From Microbacterium sp. ET2 (GTDB lineage: Bacteria > Actinomycetota > Actinomycetes > Actinomycetales > Microbacteriaceae): 64,000 nt of DNA. Location of the stretch: the NCBI RefSeq assembly GCF_030347395.1, contig NZ_CP128170.1:3038001-3102000 (forward strand). Reading direction: 5' to 3'. The notes under the pieces were generated by a model. That model was not told the DNA's origin. It was given only the letters and a program-made list of their open reading frames with translations, and searched no databases. A program made the position numbers and the translations under genes. Shown one piece after another: positions 27,546 to 40,382 of this stretch. Every line of letters starts with the position of its first letter. The stretch's first letter is position 1.

Positions 27546-27551
27546 TAGACT
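27546..27551 (+). promoter_or_regulatory. -10 box of the threonylcarbamoyl-AMP synthase gene
   Basis: TAGACT nine bases before the ATG at 27561, the same box and spacing as at argS; a leaderless start is inferred. Confidence 0.5.
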
Positions 27552-27560
27552 CGTGGCGTC

Positions 27561-28256
27561 ATGTCTACCCTCTTCGACTGCCGTGACGACGAGCAGCTCC
27601 TCCCCGGCATGCGGCAGGCCCGACAGGCCATCAGCCGTGGCGACCTCGTCGTGATGCCCACCGACACCGTCTACGGCGTGGCCGCCGACGCCTTCAACGC
27701 CCGCGCGGTGCAGCGGCTCCTGGACGCCAAGGGTCGGGGACGTCAGTCGCCGCCGCCGGTCCTCGTGGCAGGGCAGGCGACGCTCCGGGCCCTCGTGGCC
27801 GAAGTCCCCGAGCCGGTCGAACGCCTGGTGGCGCAGTTCTGGCCGGGCGGTCTCACCATCGTCCTGCCCTCGCAGCCGTCGCTGTCGTGGGACCTCGGCG
27901 ATACCCACGGCACCGTCGCCGTCCGCATGCCCGCGCAGCGCATCGCGCTGGAGCTGCTGGAGGAGACCGGGCCTCTGGCCGTCTCCAGCGCCAATCTCAC
28001 CGGCCGCCCGGCCGCGGTGCAGATCAGCGAGGCCCAGGCCATGCTCGGCGACAGCATCGCAGTCTACCTCGACGGTGGACCCGCCGACGTCGGGGTCGCC
28101 TCGACGATCGTCGACGCCACGCCGCTGGTGGTGCGCGGTGCCGAGCGGCGGGTGCGCATCCTCCGCGACGGCGCGATCAGTCGCGAACGGCTGCGCGACG
28201 TGCTGGGCGAGCTGCTGGAGGATCCGGAGCCGGCGTCGGCGGGCGACGCCGAGTGA
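27561..28256 (+). CDS. L-threonylcarbamoyladenylate synthase (Sua5/YciO/YrdC family)
   Basis: 231 residues. Makes threonylcarbamoyl-AMP from threonine, bicarbonate and ATP for the t6A37 modification of ANN-decoding tRNAs. The core begins with VVMPTDTVYGVAADAF near residue 33, has the KGR(G)RQSPPPVLV ATP/phosphate segment, FWPGGLTIVL and SSANLTGRPA. The length fits the YrdC-domain-only form without the Sua5 C-terminal domain. It precedes the WecA-like gene by 16 bases, an order seen with the ATP synthase region in other actinobacteria. Confidence 0.93.
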   Translation: MSTLFDCRDDEQLLPGMRQARQAISRGDLVVMPTDTVYGVAADAFNARAVQRLLDAKGRGRQSPPPVLVAGQATLRALVAEVPEPVERLVAQFWPGGLTIVLPSQPSLSWDLGDTHGTVAVRMPAQRIALELLEETGPLAVSSANLTGRPAAVQISEAQAMLGDSIAVYLDGGPADVGVASTIVDATPLVVRGAERRVRILRDGAISRERLRDVLGELLEDPEPASAGDAE

Positions 28257-28272
28257 GAGCGGACGGCAGAGG

Positions 28273-29433
28273 GTGAAGCAGTACGTCTTCACGGTCCTGT
28301 TCACCGCCACCGTCACCTTCGTGCTGACGTGGGTGGTCTGGCGGCTGAGTCTGCGCTTCAAGCTCTACCCCGGCATCCGCGAGCGCGACGTCCACAAGAC
28401 CCCGACCCCGCGCCTGGGGGGAGTGGCGATGTTCCTCGGGGTGGTGGCGGCTTTCCTGGTGTCGTCGCAGAACCCGTTCTTCTCCATCGTCTGGCTCGAG
28501 CCGCGCACGGTGATCGCCATCCTCATCGCCACCGCGCTGATCGTCGTCGTCGGGGTCGCGGACGACCTGTTCGATCTCGACTGGATGGTCAAGCTCGGTG
28601 CCCAGTTCGTCGCGGCCGGGATCATCGCGTGGTTCGGCGGGCTGCAGATCTACACGCTGCCGATCGGCGATCTGATCATCGGCTCGGGCTGGCAGAGCTT
28701 CCTGCTCACCGTGCTGTCGATCGTGATCGTCATGAACGCCGTCAACTTCATCGACGGTCTGGACGGTCTGGTCGCCGGCGTCTGCCTCATCGCCAACGTC
28801 GTGTTCTTCGCGTACTCGTATCTGCTCGCCCGCGACACAGGACAGAACACGTACTTCAACCTCGCCACCCTCATCGCGGCGGTGCTCATCGGGGCGTGCA
28901 TCGGATTCCTGCCGCTGAACTGGAGCCCCGCGAAGCTGTTCATGGGCGATTCCGGTGCGCTGATGCTCGGCCTCCTCATGGCCTGCTCGGCGATCTCCAT
29001 CACCGGGCAGCTCTCGCCCGAGCTGCTCGACCCCGAGCGCTTCGGCCGCTCCCAGCTGCTGGGTGCCTTCATCCCGATCATCCTGCCGATCGTCGTCGTG
29101 CTGCTGCCGCTGCTCGATTTCGGCCTCGCGGTCATCCGGCGCATGCGGGCCGGGAAGTCGCCGTTCTCGCCCGACCGCAAGCACCTGCACCATCGCATGC
29201 TCGACATGGGGCACAGCGATCGCGACGCCGTGCTCATCTTCTATTCGTGGACCGCGGTGGTCAGTCTCGCCGTGCTGCTGATGTACGTCGGCACCCAGGA
29301 GGAATGGCCGGGAGACTATCTCCTGGGTGTCGCCCTCGGCGCCGTCGGGGTCATCGCCTGCCTCGTGGTCACCCTTCTCCCCGCTCGCCAGCGCGGCCGC
29401 AGCGCCGCCGACGTCCCCCAGGAAGCCTCATGA
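28273..29433 (+). CDS. wecA: WecA/MraY-family undecaprenyl(decaprenyl)-phosphate sugar-1-phosphate transferase
   Basis: 386 residues with about eleven transmembrane helices. Transfers a sugar 1-phosphate, probably GlcNAc-1-P, from UDP-sugar to a polyprenyl phosphate to start a wall polymer. Motifs: VADDLFDLDW near 96, the NFIDGLDGLVAG loop near 157, MGDSGALMLG near 224, and the DRKHLHHRM histidine motif near 300, which marks the WecA/TagO/Rfe side of the family rather than MraY. The GTG start has GCAGAGG directly upstream. Its stop overlaps the next ATG (ATGA). Mycobacteria likewise carry rfe/wecA just ahead of the atp operon. Confidence 0.9.
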   Translation: MKQYVFTVLFTATVTFVLTWVVWRLSLRFKLYPGIRERDVHKTPTPRLGGVAMFLGVVAAFLVSSQNPFFSIVWLEPRTVIAILIATALIVVVGVADDLFDLDWMVKLGAQFVAAGIIAWFGGLQIYTLPIGDLIIGSGWQSFLLTVLSIVIVMNAVNFIDGLDGLVAGVCLIANVVFFAYSYLLARDTGQNTYFNLATLIAAVLIGACIGFLPLNWSPAKLFMGDSGALMLGLLMACSAISITGQLSPELLDPERFGRSQLLGAFIPIILPIVVVLLPLLDFGLAVIRRMRAGKSPFSPDRKHLHHRMLDMGHSDRDAVLIFYSWTAVVSLAVLLMYVGTQEEWPGDYLLGVALGAVGVIACLVVTLLPARQRGRSAADVPQEAS

Positions 29434-29945
29434 CCTCCGATGTGTCCAGCAATCCGATCCTTCGCACCACTCTGCTGTGGTCGGGGGTGGTCACCGTGGT
29501 TCTCGCCGTCGCCGCGGCGATCGTCGGTGGCCTCGTGGCCGGCACGGACGGGGTGTGGAGCGCGCTGTCGGGCGTCATCCTGGCCGCGGTCTTCCTCGGC
29601 ATCACCGGCGCCAGCATCCTCATCGCCAATCGCTGGTTCGGCGACCCGCTGTACATCCCGGTCTTTTTCGGGATCGTCATGGGCGGCTGGATCCTCAAGC
29701 TCGTCATCTTCATCGTCGCCCTGATCATCCTGCGCGGGCAGCCGTGGCTGGTGGGCCCCGTGTTCTTCGTCGCCGTGGTCGTGAGCGTCCTGGCATCGCT
29801 CGCGATCGACGTGGTGGTGCTCACCAGGATGCGCATTCCCCATGTCAGCGACGTGTCGCTCCCTACCACGGACCCCGATGATGACCTGAACCGGCCTCTC
29901 GACGACGAGAAGGACCCGGACACCGGGAAAAACGCCGCCCCCTGA
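29430..29945 (+). CDS. AtpI-like membrane protein ahead of the ATP synthase operon
   Basis: 171 residues with four transmembrane helices (about 15-38, 43-66, 77-100, 104-128) and an acidic C-terminal tail (DPDDDLNRPLDDEKDPD). Position between wecA and atpB and topology match the AtpI/Unc1-type proteins of actinobacteria, which help c-ring assembly or Mg2+ uptake in other bacteria. Sequence similarity to AtpI is weak by eye, so the role is inferred from context. Start overlaps the wecA stop. A TAGGGT -10 candidate for the atp operon follows its stop (29952-29957). Confidence 0.75.
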   Translation: MTSDVSSNPILRTTLLWSGVVTVVLAVAAAIVGGLVAGTDGVWSALSGVILAAVFLGITGASILIANRWFGDPLYIPVFFGIVMGGWILKLVIFIVALIILRGQPWLVGPVFFVAVVVSVLASLAIDVVVLTRMRIPHVSDVSLPTTDPDDDLNRPLDDEKDPDTGKNAAP

Positions 29946-30059
29946 GTTTGATAGGGTGGTGTCTGCGCCCGCCCGCCGCTCTGCGCGCGTCTGCGGAACG
30001 ACTCTCACCGACCATCGTCGCAACGGTCCTCGACCGGTGCCCCGAAGCTGGAGCCCGCG

Positions 30060-31158
<1,099 letters not shown>

Positions 31159-31186
31159 TTCCCTTCCTCACGTTTAAGGAGACGAG

Positions 31187-31765
31187 ATGCTGAACGCTCT
31201 TGTCACTCTCGCTGCGGAAGAGGGTGAGTCGCAGAACCCGCTGCTGCCGGCGTACTACGACATCATCTGGTCAGCGGTGTGCTTCATCGTCATCCTGGCG
31301 GTGTTCTGGCGCATCGTGCTGCCGCGCATGCAGAAGCTGCTCGACGAGCGCGCTGCCGCGATCGAAGGCAACATCGCCAAGGCCGACGAGGCCCAGCGCA
31401 AGGCCGAGGCCGCGCTCGAGGAGTACACCGCGCAGCTCGCCGACGCCCGGCGCGAAGCCGGCGAGATCCGCGATGCCGCCCGCGAGGACGGCAAGAAGAT
31501 CCTCGCCGAGGCGAAGGATTCCGCAGCCTCCGAGGCCGCGCGCATCACCGCCACCGCGCACGCCCAGATCGAGGCGGAGCGGCAGTCGGCGCTGGTGTCG
31601 CTGCGCAGCGAGGTGGGCACGCTCGCCCTCGACCTCGCCGGCGGTGTGATCGGTGAGACCCTCTCCGATGACGCGAAGGCCCAGGCGGTCGTCGACCGCT
31701 TCCTCGCCGAGCTCGAGGCCGACGAGGCCGCCAAGGCCGCGACAGGCCAGAAGCAGGGCCTCTGA
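31187..31765 (+). CDS. atpF: ATP synthase F0 subunit b
   Basis: 192 residues: one N-terminal membrane helix (about 27-46, IWSAVCFIVILAVFWRIVLP) and a long Ala/Glu/Lys/Arg coiled coil that forms the peripheral stalk. AAGGAG precedes the ATG. Its stop overlaps the atpH start (TGATG). Confidence 0.96.
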   Translation: MLNALVTLAAEEGESQNPLLPAYYDIIWSAVCFIVILAVFWRIVLPRMQKLLDERAAAIEGNIAKADEAQRKAEAALEEYTAQLADARREAGEIRDAAREDGKKILAEAKDSAASEAARITATAHAQIEAERQSALVSLRSEVGTLALDLAGGVIGETLSDDAKAQAVVDRFLAELEADEAAKAATGQKQGL

Positions 31766-32556
31766 TGGGAAGCGCGACCACGCAGGCCCGGGTGTCGGGC
31801 ATCGCCGCACTGGATGCCGCGGCGATCACCGACCTCGCCGTGGCGCGTGAGCTCTTCGGGGTCGCGCGTGCGGCGGGTCAGACCCCGCAGCTGGCATCGG
31901 CCCTCGCCGACGCGTCGGCGCCGGCACCGGCCCGACAGAAGGTCGTCGACGACGTCTTCGGGCGCCAGGTGTCGGCCACCACGCGCACCCTTCTGAGCGC
32001 TGCGGTCGCAGAGCGGTGGTCGTCGGCCGCCGATCTCGTCGAGGGCATCGAGGAGCTGGCGGTGCGCGCCGCCGCTGTGGCGGAGCCGCAGGCCGACGTC
32101 GAGGCCGACCTGTTCGCCTTCTCCCGCGTCGTCGCCGACAACGGAGAGCTCGAGCTCGCGCTCGGCAGCCGCCTGGGCGATGCGGCGGCCAAGGGTCGGC
32201 TCGTGTCCTCCCTGCTCACCGGTCGCGCCAGCGCCTCGGCGATCGTCATCGCCGACGCCCTCGTGCAGCAGCCGCGTGAGCGCCGCGTGCGTCAGCTCCT
32301 GACCTGGGCGATGCGCATCGTGGCCGACCAGCGCGGCCGCAAGGTCGCCACGGTCGTCACCGCCGTCGCGCTCAGCGACGCGCAGAGGGAGCGTCTGACG
32401 CGGACGCTCTCCGCCCGCTACGGCACCGAGGTCTCCATCAACACCGTGGTCGACCCGACCGTGGTCGGTGGCCTGCGCGTGCAGATCGCCGACGACGTCA
32501 TCGACGCCAGCGTGTCGTCGCGACTCGCCGACCTCCGCCAGCGGCTGGCCGGATAA
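31765..32556 (+). CDS. atpH: ATP synthase F1 subunit delta
   Basis: 263 residues. Peripheral-stalk subunit that joins subunit b to the F1 head. N-terminal six-helix domain and the C-terminal signature TVVDPTVVGGLRVQIADDVIDASVSSRL. The extra length relative to the ~180 residues of E. coli is common in actinobacteria. Translationally coupled to atpF. Confidence 0.95.
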   Translation: MGSATTQARVSGIAALDAAAITDLAVARELFGVARAAGQTPQLASALADASAPAPARQKVVDDVFGRQVSATTRTLLSAAVAERWSSAADLVEGIEELAVRAAAVAEPQADVEADLFAFSRVVADNGELELALGSRLGDAAAKGRLVSSLLTGRASASAIVIADALVQQPRERRVRQLLTWAMRIVADQRGRKVATVVTAVALSDAQRERLTRTLSARYGTEVSINTVVDPTVVGGLRVQIADDVIDASVSSRLADLRQRLAG

Positions 32557-32640
32557 CAGACTTCCCGTGCGTTTCCCAGGAAGCGCCGGAGCATTCGGGG
32601 TCACACTCGCTGGTGAGGCCCCACCGAACGAAGGAAGATC

Positions 32641-34278
<1,638 letters not shown>

Positions 34279-34297
34279 GCGGAACCGGTAAAGGATC

Positions 34298-36681
<2,384 letters not shown>

Positions 36682-36683
36682 TC

Positions 36684-36944
36684 ATGCCTCTCAAAGTCAG
36701 CCTGGTTTCCGCCGACGCGGAGGTCTGGTCCGGCGAGGCGTCGCTGGTGGTCGCCAAGACCGTCGAGGGAGAGATCGGCTTCATGGCCGGTCACGAGCCG
36801 GTGCTGGCGATCCTCGCCGAGGGCCAGGTGCGCATCACCCGCACCGATGGGTCCAAGATCGTCGCCAACGCCCAGGACGGCTTCCTGTCGATGGAGCGCG
36901 ACGAGGTCACGGTCGTGGCAGGAAACGCCGCACTGATCTCCTGA
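36684..36944 (+). CDS. atpC: ATP synthase F1 subunit epsilon (short form)
   Basis: 86 residues, only the N-terminal beta-sandwich (VSADAEVWSGEAS, GEIGFMAGHEPVLAIL, GFLSMERDEVTVVAGNA). The C-terminal helical hairpin that inhibits ATP hydrolysis in other bacteria is absent, as is common in this family of actinobacteria. The ATG is two bases after the atpD stop, with AAGGAG inside the atpD end. Last gene of atpBEFHAGDC. Confidence 0.95.
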   Translation: MPLKVSLVSADAEVWSGEASLVVAKTVEGEIGFMAGHEPVLAILAEGQVRITRTDGSKIVANAQDGFLSMERDEVTVVAGNAALIS

Positions 36945-36981
36945 GCGCCTGATCCTCCTCCCGCCCTCCCGCGAGAGTGCA

Positions 36982-37028
36982 ACTGGCCGCCGAGAGCACG
37001 GGTGAACCCCGCGCCCTCGGCGGCCAGT
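36982..37028 (+). terminator. Perfect 13-bp inverted repeat after atpC
   Basis: ACTGGCCGCCGAG (36982-36994) and CTCGGCGGCCAGT (37016-37028) pair perfectly around a 21-base loop, 38 bases after the atpC stop. A likely terminator of the ATP synthase operon, although no T run follows. Confidence 0.6.
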
Positions 37029-37060
37029 CGCATCCTCGCCGTCCTTCATCGTGGTGCTGC

Positions 37061-37813
37061 ATGCTGATCCTCCTCCCGCCCTCCGAGACGAAGCAGACCG
37101 GCGGGCGCCGGCGCGCGCTCGACCTCGACAGTCTCTCGCTGCCATCGCTCGGGCCGCAGCGCGAGGAGGTCCTCGCGGCGCTGACCGCGCTGTCGGATGA
37201 TGCGGACGAGGCCGCGCGGGTACTGAAGCTCGGACCGCGCCAGCGCGATGAGGTCGCCGTCAACGCGCTGCTGCGCACCGCCCCGACGCTTCCCGCCGTC
37301 GACCGCTACACCGGGGTGCTCTTCGACGCGCTGGATGCTCCGAGTCTCGACGCGTCAGCGCGCCGCTGGCTCAGGACGCACGTGTTCATCCACTCCGCAC
37401 CGTTCGGCCCGGTGGGCGCCCTGGATCCCATCCCCAACTACCGGTTGAAAGCGGGTGTGCGCCTACCCGGGCTCGCGGCGCCCTCCCGGCACTGGGCGGC
37501 TCCTGTCGCCACCGCCCTCGCGACCATGGCGCCGCCGTTCATCCTCGACCTGCGCTCTCACGCCTACGTCGCGCTCGGACCGGTGCCCGCCTCCGTCCCC
37601 GCCATCTCGCTGCGCGTCGTCACCGACTCCCCGGGTGGGGCGGTGCGGGCCCTCAATCACTTCAACAAGCACGCCAAGGGCGCGCTCGTCCGACGCCTCG
37701 CTGTCGAGCGTCCGCGCATCCGCAGCGTCTCCGGATTGCGGCAGTGGGCGGATGCGGCGGGGCTGCGCCTCCTCGGGGGGAGCGACTCCGCGGAGCTCGA
37801 CCTGATCGTCTGA
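37061..37813 (+). CDS. yaaA: YaaA family peroxide-stress protein
   Basis: 250 residues of the YaaA/DUF328 family. In E. coli YaaA lowers intracellular iron and limits oxidative DNA damage; the fold binds DNA. The family start MLILLPPSETK, the middle YTGVLFDALD, and the end LDLRSHAYVALGP ... LNHFNKHAKGALVR are clear. The ATG is preceded by no strong ribosome binding site; no other start gives the conserved N-terminus. Sits directly behind the atp operon terminator and converges with DUF4282. Confidence 0.92.
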   Translation: MLILLPPSETKQTGGRRRALDLDSLSLPSLGPQREEVLAALTALSDDADEAARVLKLGPRQRDEVAVNALLRTAPTLPAVDRYTGVLFDALDAPSLDASARRWLRTHVFIHSAPFGPVGALDPIPNYRLKAGVRLPGLAAPSRHWAAPVATALATMAPPFILDLRSHAYVALGPVPASVPAISLRVVTDSPGGAVRALNHFNKHAKGALVRRLAVERPRIRSVSGLRQWADAAGLRLLGGSDSAELDLIV

Positions 37814-37819
37814 CGCCGG

Positions 37820-38284
37820 CTATCGCCGCGTGTGGGCCGCGGTGCGCTCGGTGTTCTCCGCGATCGCGATGAGGGCGACGACGGCTTCGATGACGAAGCG
37901 GAGGGCGATCACCGCAAGGAACGAGAAGAGCGGCACCAGGATGACGGTGGCCACGATCAGCGAGATGCCCGCGCCGGGGTTGAACCAGAGGGCGCCGATG
38001 CCCTCGACGATCCCGGTCACGAGATAGACGACGAACGCGATCCCGATGGCCATGAGACCCACGACGTAGAACACCGCGGCCAAGCGTCGCGTGATGAAGG
38101 TGCGGAACGACAGGTCGAACAGGGAACGGAAGAAGCCCCGGCCGACCTCCGCGGCATCCCTGTCACCCCCGTCGGGAACGCCGGTGTCGTCGACGCCCGC
38201 GATGCCGCCGGCCGCAGGTTCGGTGGCGCGTGCCGCCTCGGCAGCGGGCTGACGGGGAAGCGGGGGAGGGGTGTCGGTGCTCAT
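37820..38284 (-). CDS. DUF4282 domain-containing membrane protein
   Basis: 154 residues: a Pro/Ala-rich cytosolic N-terminus (about 1-50), then a DUF4282 domain with two long transmembrane helices (about 72-95 and 102-130) ending in IAIAENTERTAAHTRR. Begins the domain with GFFRSLFDLSFRTFITRRLAAVFY. Function unknown. GAGGA precedes the ATG; a minus-strand TAACGT near 38318 may be its -10 box. Six bases from the convergent yaaA stop. Confidence 0.85.
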   Translation of the reverse strand: MSTDTPPPLPRQPAAEAARATEPAAGGIAGVDDTGVPDGGDRDAAEVGRGFFRSLFDLSFRTFITRRLAAVFYVVGLMAIGIAFVVYLVTGIVEGIGALWFNPGAGISLIVATVILVPLFSFLAVIALRFVIEAVVALIAIAENTERTAAHTRR

Positions 38285-38451
38285 GGGTCCTCGTCCTTCG
38301 ATGGCGTCTTCCCGCCACGTTACCGATCGCGACGCGCCCGACCCCGTGTTTCTGGGAATTTCCTCACAACGGCGGCGCCGCGTCGATAGCATGACCACGC
38401 GGGCAGACCATCCCGCCGTGCTTGCACGCTGGGGATAACTCTGGAGGTCTC

Positions 38452-39210
38452 ATGGATTCTACGTACGACGGATACGGCGCAGTACTGGCCTTCTTGCTGA
38501 TCCTGCTGCCGCTCCTGCTCATCTTCGCGCTTGCGGGGTATCTGATCAGTGCCTTCTTCCTGATGAGGATCTTCGAGAAGGCGGGCGTCGAGGGAAAGTG
38601 GCGGGCCTGGGTCCCGGTGTACAACACGCTGGTCCTCGCCAAGCTCGGTGACCTCTCTCCCTGGGTGATGCTGGGTGCCGTCGTCGGCTCGGCGATTCTC
38701 AGCCAGGTACCGGTCATCGGCTGGATCCTGTCTCTGGTGGCCATCGCGGTCGGCGTCATGGTCGGCTGGCGCGTCGGACTGAAGCTCGGCAAGGATTGGC
38801 CCTACCTGCTCCTCTGGCTCATTCCCGGCGTCGGAACCCTGATCTGGCTCGGCATCCTCGCGTTCTCCTCCGCCCGCTGGAACCCCAACATCCCACCGGC
38901 GCCCTGGGCGAATTCGTTCCTCAAGGACACGACGGTGTGGTCCGGCATCCCGCAGCAGCCGAGCGCGGTCGCCGCGCCCGGCTACGGCTACCCGCCGTCG
39001 GCACCCGGCGGTCCCGCCGTGCCGCCCGCCGGGTACGAGCCCGCGCCCGGTTACCAGGCGCCCCCGTCGCCGGCAGCCGCACCGCCGGCGACCCCGCCCG
39101 CGATGCCGCCGGCACCTGCCGCCGACCCGCCGTCGGCGGACCCCACCCCGCCTCCCGCCGCACCGCCGGCGAACGAGCCGCCCGCGGATCCTAACGCTCC
39201 GCGTCGGTAG
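38452..39210 (+). CDS. DUF5684-like membrane protein with proline-rich tail
   Basis: 252 residues. Residues 1-145 hold about four transmembrane helices and the pattern MRIFEKAGVEGKWRAWVPVYNTLVLAKLG, as in the DUF5684/signal-peptidase-neighbour membrane family. Residues 165-252 are a low-complexity Pro/Ala tail (PPAGYEPAPGYQAPP, PPAAPPANEPP), probably cytosolic and disordered. CTGGAGG precedes the ATG. A strong terminator follows. Function unknown. Confidence 0.8.
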   Translation: MDSTYDGYGAVLAFLLILLPLLLIFALAGYLISAFFLMRIFEKAGVEGKWRAWVPVYNTLVLAKLGDLSPWVMLGAVVGSAILSQVPVIGWILSLVAIAVGVMVGWRVGLKLGKDWPYLLLWLIPGVGTLIWLGILAFSSARWNPNIPPAPWANSFLKDTTVWSGIPQQPSAVAAPGYGYPPSAPGGPAVPPAGYEPAPGYQAPPSPAAAPPATPPAMPPAPAADPPSADPTPPPAAPPANEPPADPNAPRR

Positions 39211-39219
39211 CCCCTCCTC

Positions 39220-39251
39220 GACAGCCCCCGGCCCCAGAGCCGGGGGCTGTC
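39220..39251 (+). terminator. Strong hairpin terminator after the DUF5684-like gene
   Basis: GACAGCCCCCGGC pairs perfectly with GCCGGGGGCTGTC over 13 bp around a 6-base loop, nine bases after the stop. The stem is very GC-rich; only a weak T-containing stretch (GTCG) follows. Confidence 0.8.
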
Positions 39252-39279
39252 GTCGCTCGGGCGCGGGTAGCGTGGAGTC

Positions 39280-40263
39280 ATGAATGCTGTGCCGCTTCGC
39301 CGTCTCGGATCATCCGGTCTCCTCGTCTCGGCCGTCGGGCTGGGCTGCAACAACTTCGGCCGGCCGGGCACGCGCACCGAGACCATCGAGGGCACCCGCG
39401 CCGTCCTCGACGCCGCGATCGATGCGGGGGTGACGTTCCTCGACACCGCAGACATGTACGGGGGCGATCCCGGACAGTCCGAGACCCTCATGGGCGAGGC
39501 TCTCGCCGGTCGCCGAGACCAGGTCGTGCTCGCGACGAAGTTCGGTCACTCCGGTCGCGACATGGGATACGGGCTGAGCGGGGCCAAAGCGTCTCGCGCG
39601 TACATCCGGCGTGCGGTCGAAGCCTCCCTCCGCCGGCTGCAGACCGACCGGATCGACCTCTACCAGTTGCACACGCCCGACCCGGGCACCCCTATCGAAG
39701 AGACCCTCGATGCCCTCGGGGACCTCGTCCGGGAGGGGAAGGTGCGCTACATCGGGCACTCGAACCTCAGCGGCTGGCAGATCGCCGAAGCGCACTTCAT
39801 CGCCGAACGCCGTGGAACCGTCCCTTTCGTGTCATCGCAGGACCATTACAGCCTGCTCGCACGCGGCGTCGAGCGGGAGCGTCTGCCCGCGGCGGAGCAC
39901 TTCGGTCTGGGGTTCCTGCCGTACTTCCCGCTCCACAACGGCCTTCTCACGGGCAAGTTCTCCCGCACCGAGGCACCCTCCGACACCCGCATCATGCGGC
40001 AACGTCCTCACCTGTGGGAGGACGCGCCCTGGGACGCGCTCGAGGCATACGCATCGTTCTGCCGCGATCAGGGGATCACGATGCTCGAGGCGACCTTCGG
40101 ATGGCTGCTGGCGCGATCATCGATCTCCAGCGTGATCGCGGGCGCGACGAGCCCGGAGCAGGTCCAGGCCAACGCCGCGGCGGCGACGGCGTGGACGCCC
40201 ACTGTCGCAGACGTCGCCGAGATCGACGCCATCTTCCCTCTCCCGGACGACCCCGCGGCCTGA
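39280..40263 (+). CDS. Aldo/keto reductase
   Basis: 327 residues, (beta/alpha)8 NADPH-dependent oxidoreductase of the AKR superfamily. Catalytic tetrad visible: Asp and Tyr in LDTADMYGG, Lys in VLATKFGH, His in YQLHTPD. The C-terminal cofactor segment SSISSVIAGATSPEQVQANA is typical. ATG six bases behind a TAGCGT -10 box (39268-39273). The physiological carbonyl substrate is unknown. Confidence 0.92.
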   Translation: MNAVPLRRLGSSGLLVSAVGLGCNNFGRPGTRTETIEGTRAVLDAAIDAGVTFLDTADMYGGDPGQSETLMGEALAGRRDQVVLATKFGHSGRDMGYGLSGAKASRAYIRRAVEASLRRLQTDRIDLYQLHTPDPGTPIEETLDALGDLVREGKVRYIGHSNLSGWQIAEAHFIAERRGTVPFVSSQDHYSLLARGVERERLPAAEHFGLGFLPYFPLHNGLLTGKFSRTEAPSDTRIMRQRPHLWEDAPWDALEAYASFCRDQGITMLEATFGWLLARSSISSVIAGATSPEQVQANAAAATAWTPTVADVAEIDAIFPLPDDPAA

Positions 40264-40382
40264 GCCGTGGAGAGCCGGTTCGCTCAGAGCGCACCGACCA
40301 AGGTGGTTGACCTGGCGCAACGGCTGTAGCGTTCACGCAGATGCGAGTGCCGCGACGGGCCCGCATCGTGGAAGGGACCCCT

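Noticed and set aside
28273-29433. MraY (phospho-MurNAc-pentapeptide transferase)
   Set aside because: The DRKHLHHRM histidine motif and the position before the atp operon match WecA/Rfe; the gene is not in a cell-wall cluster.
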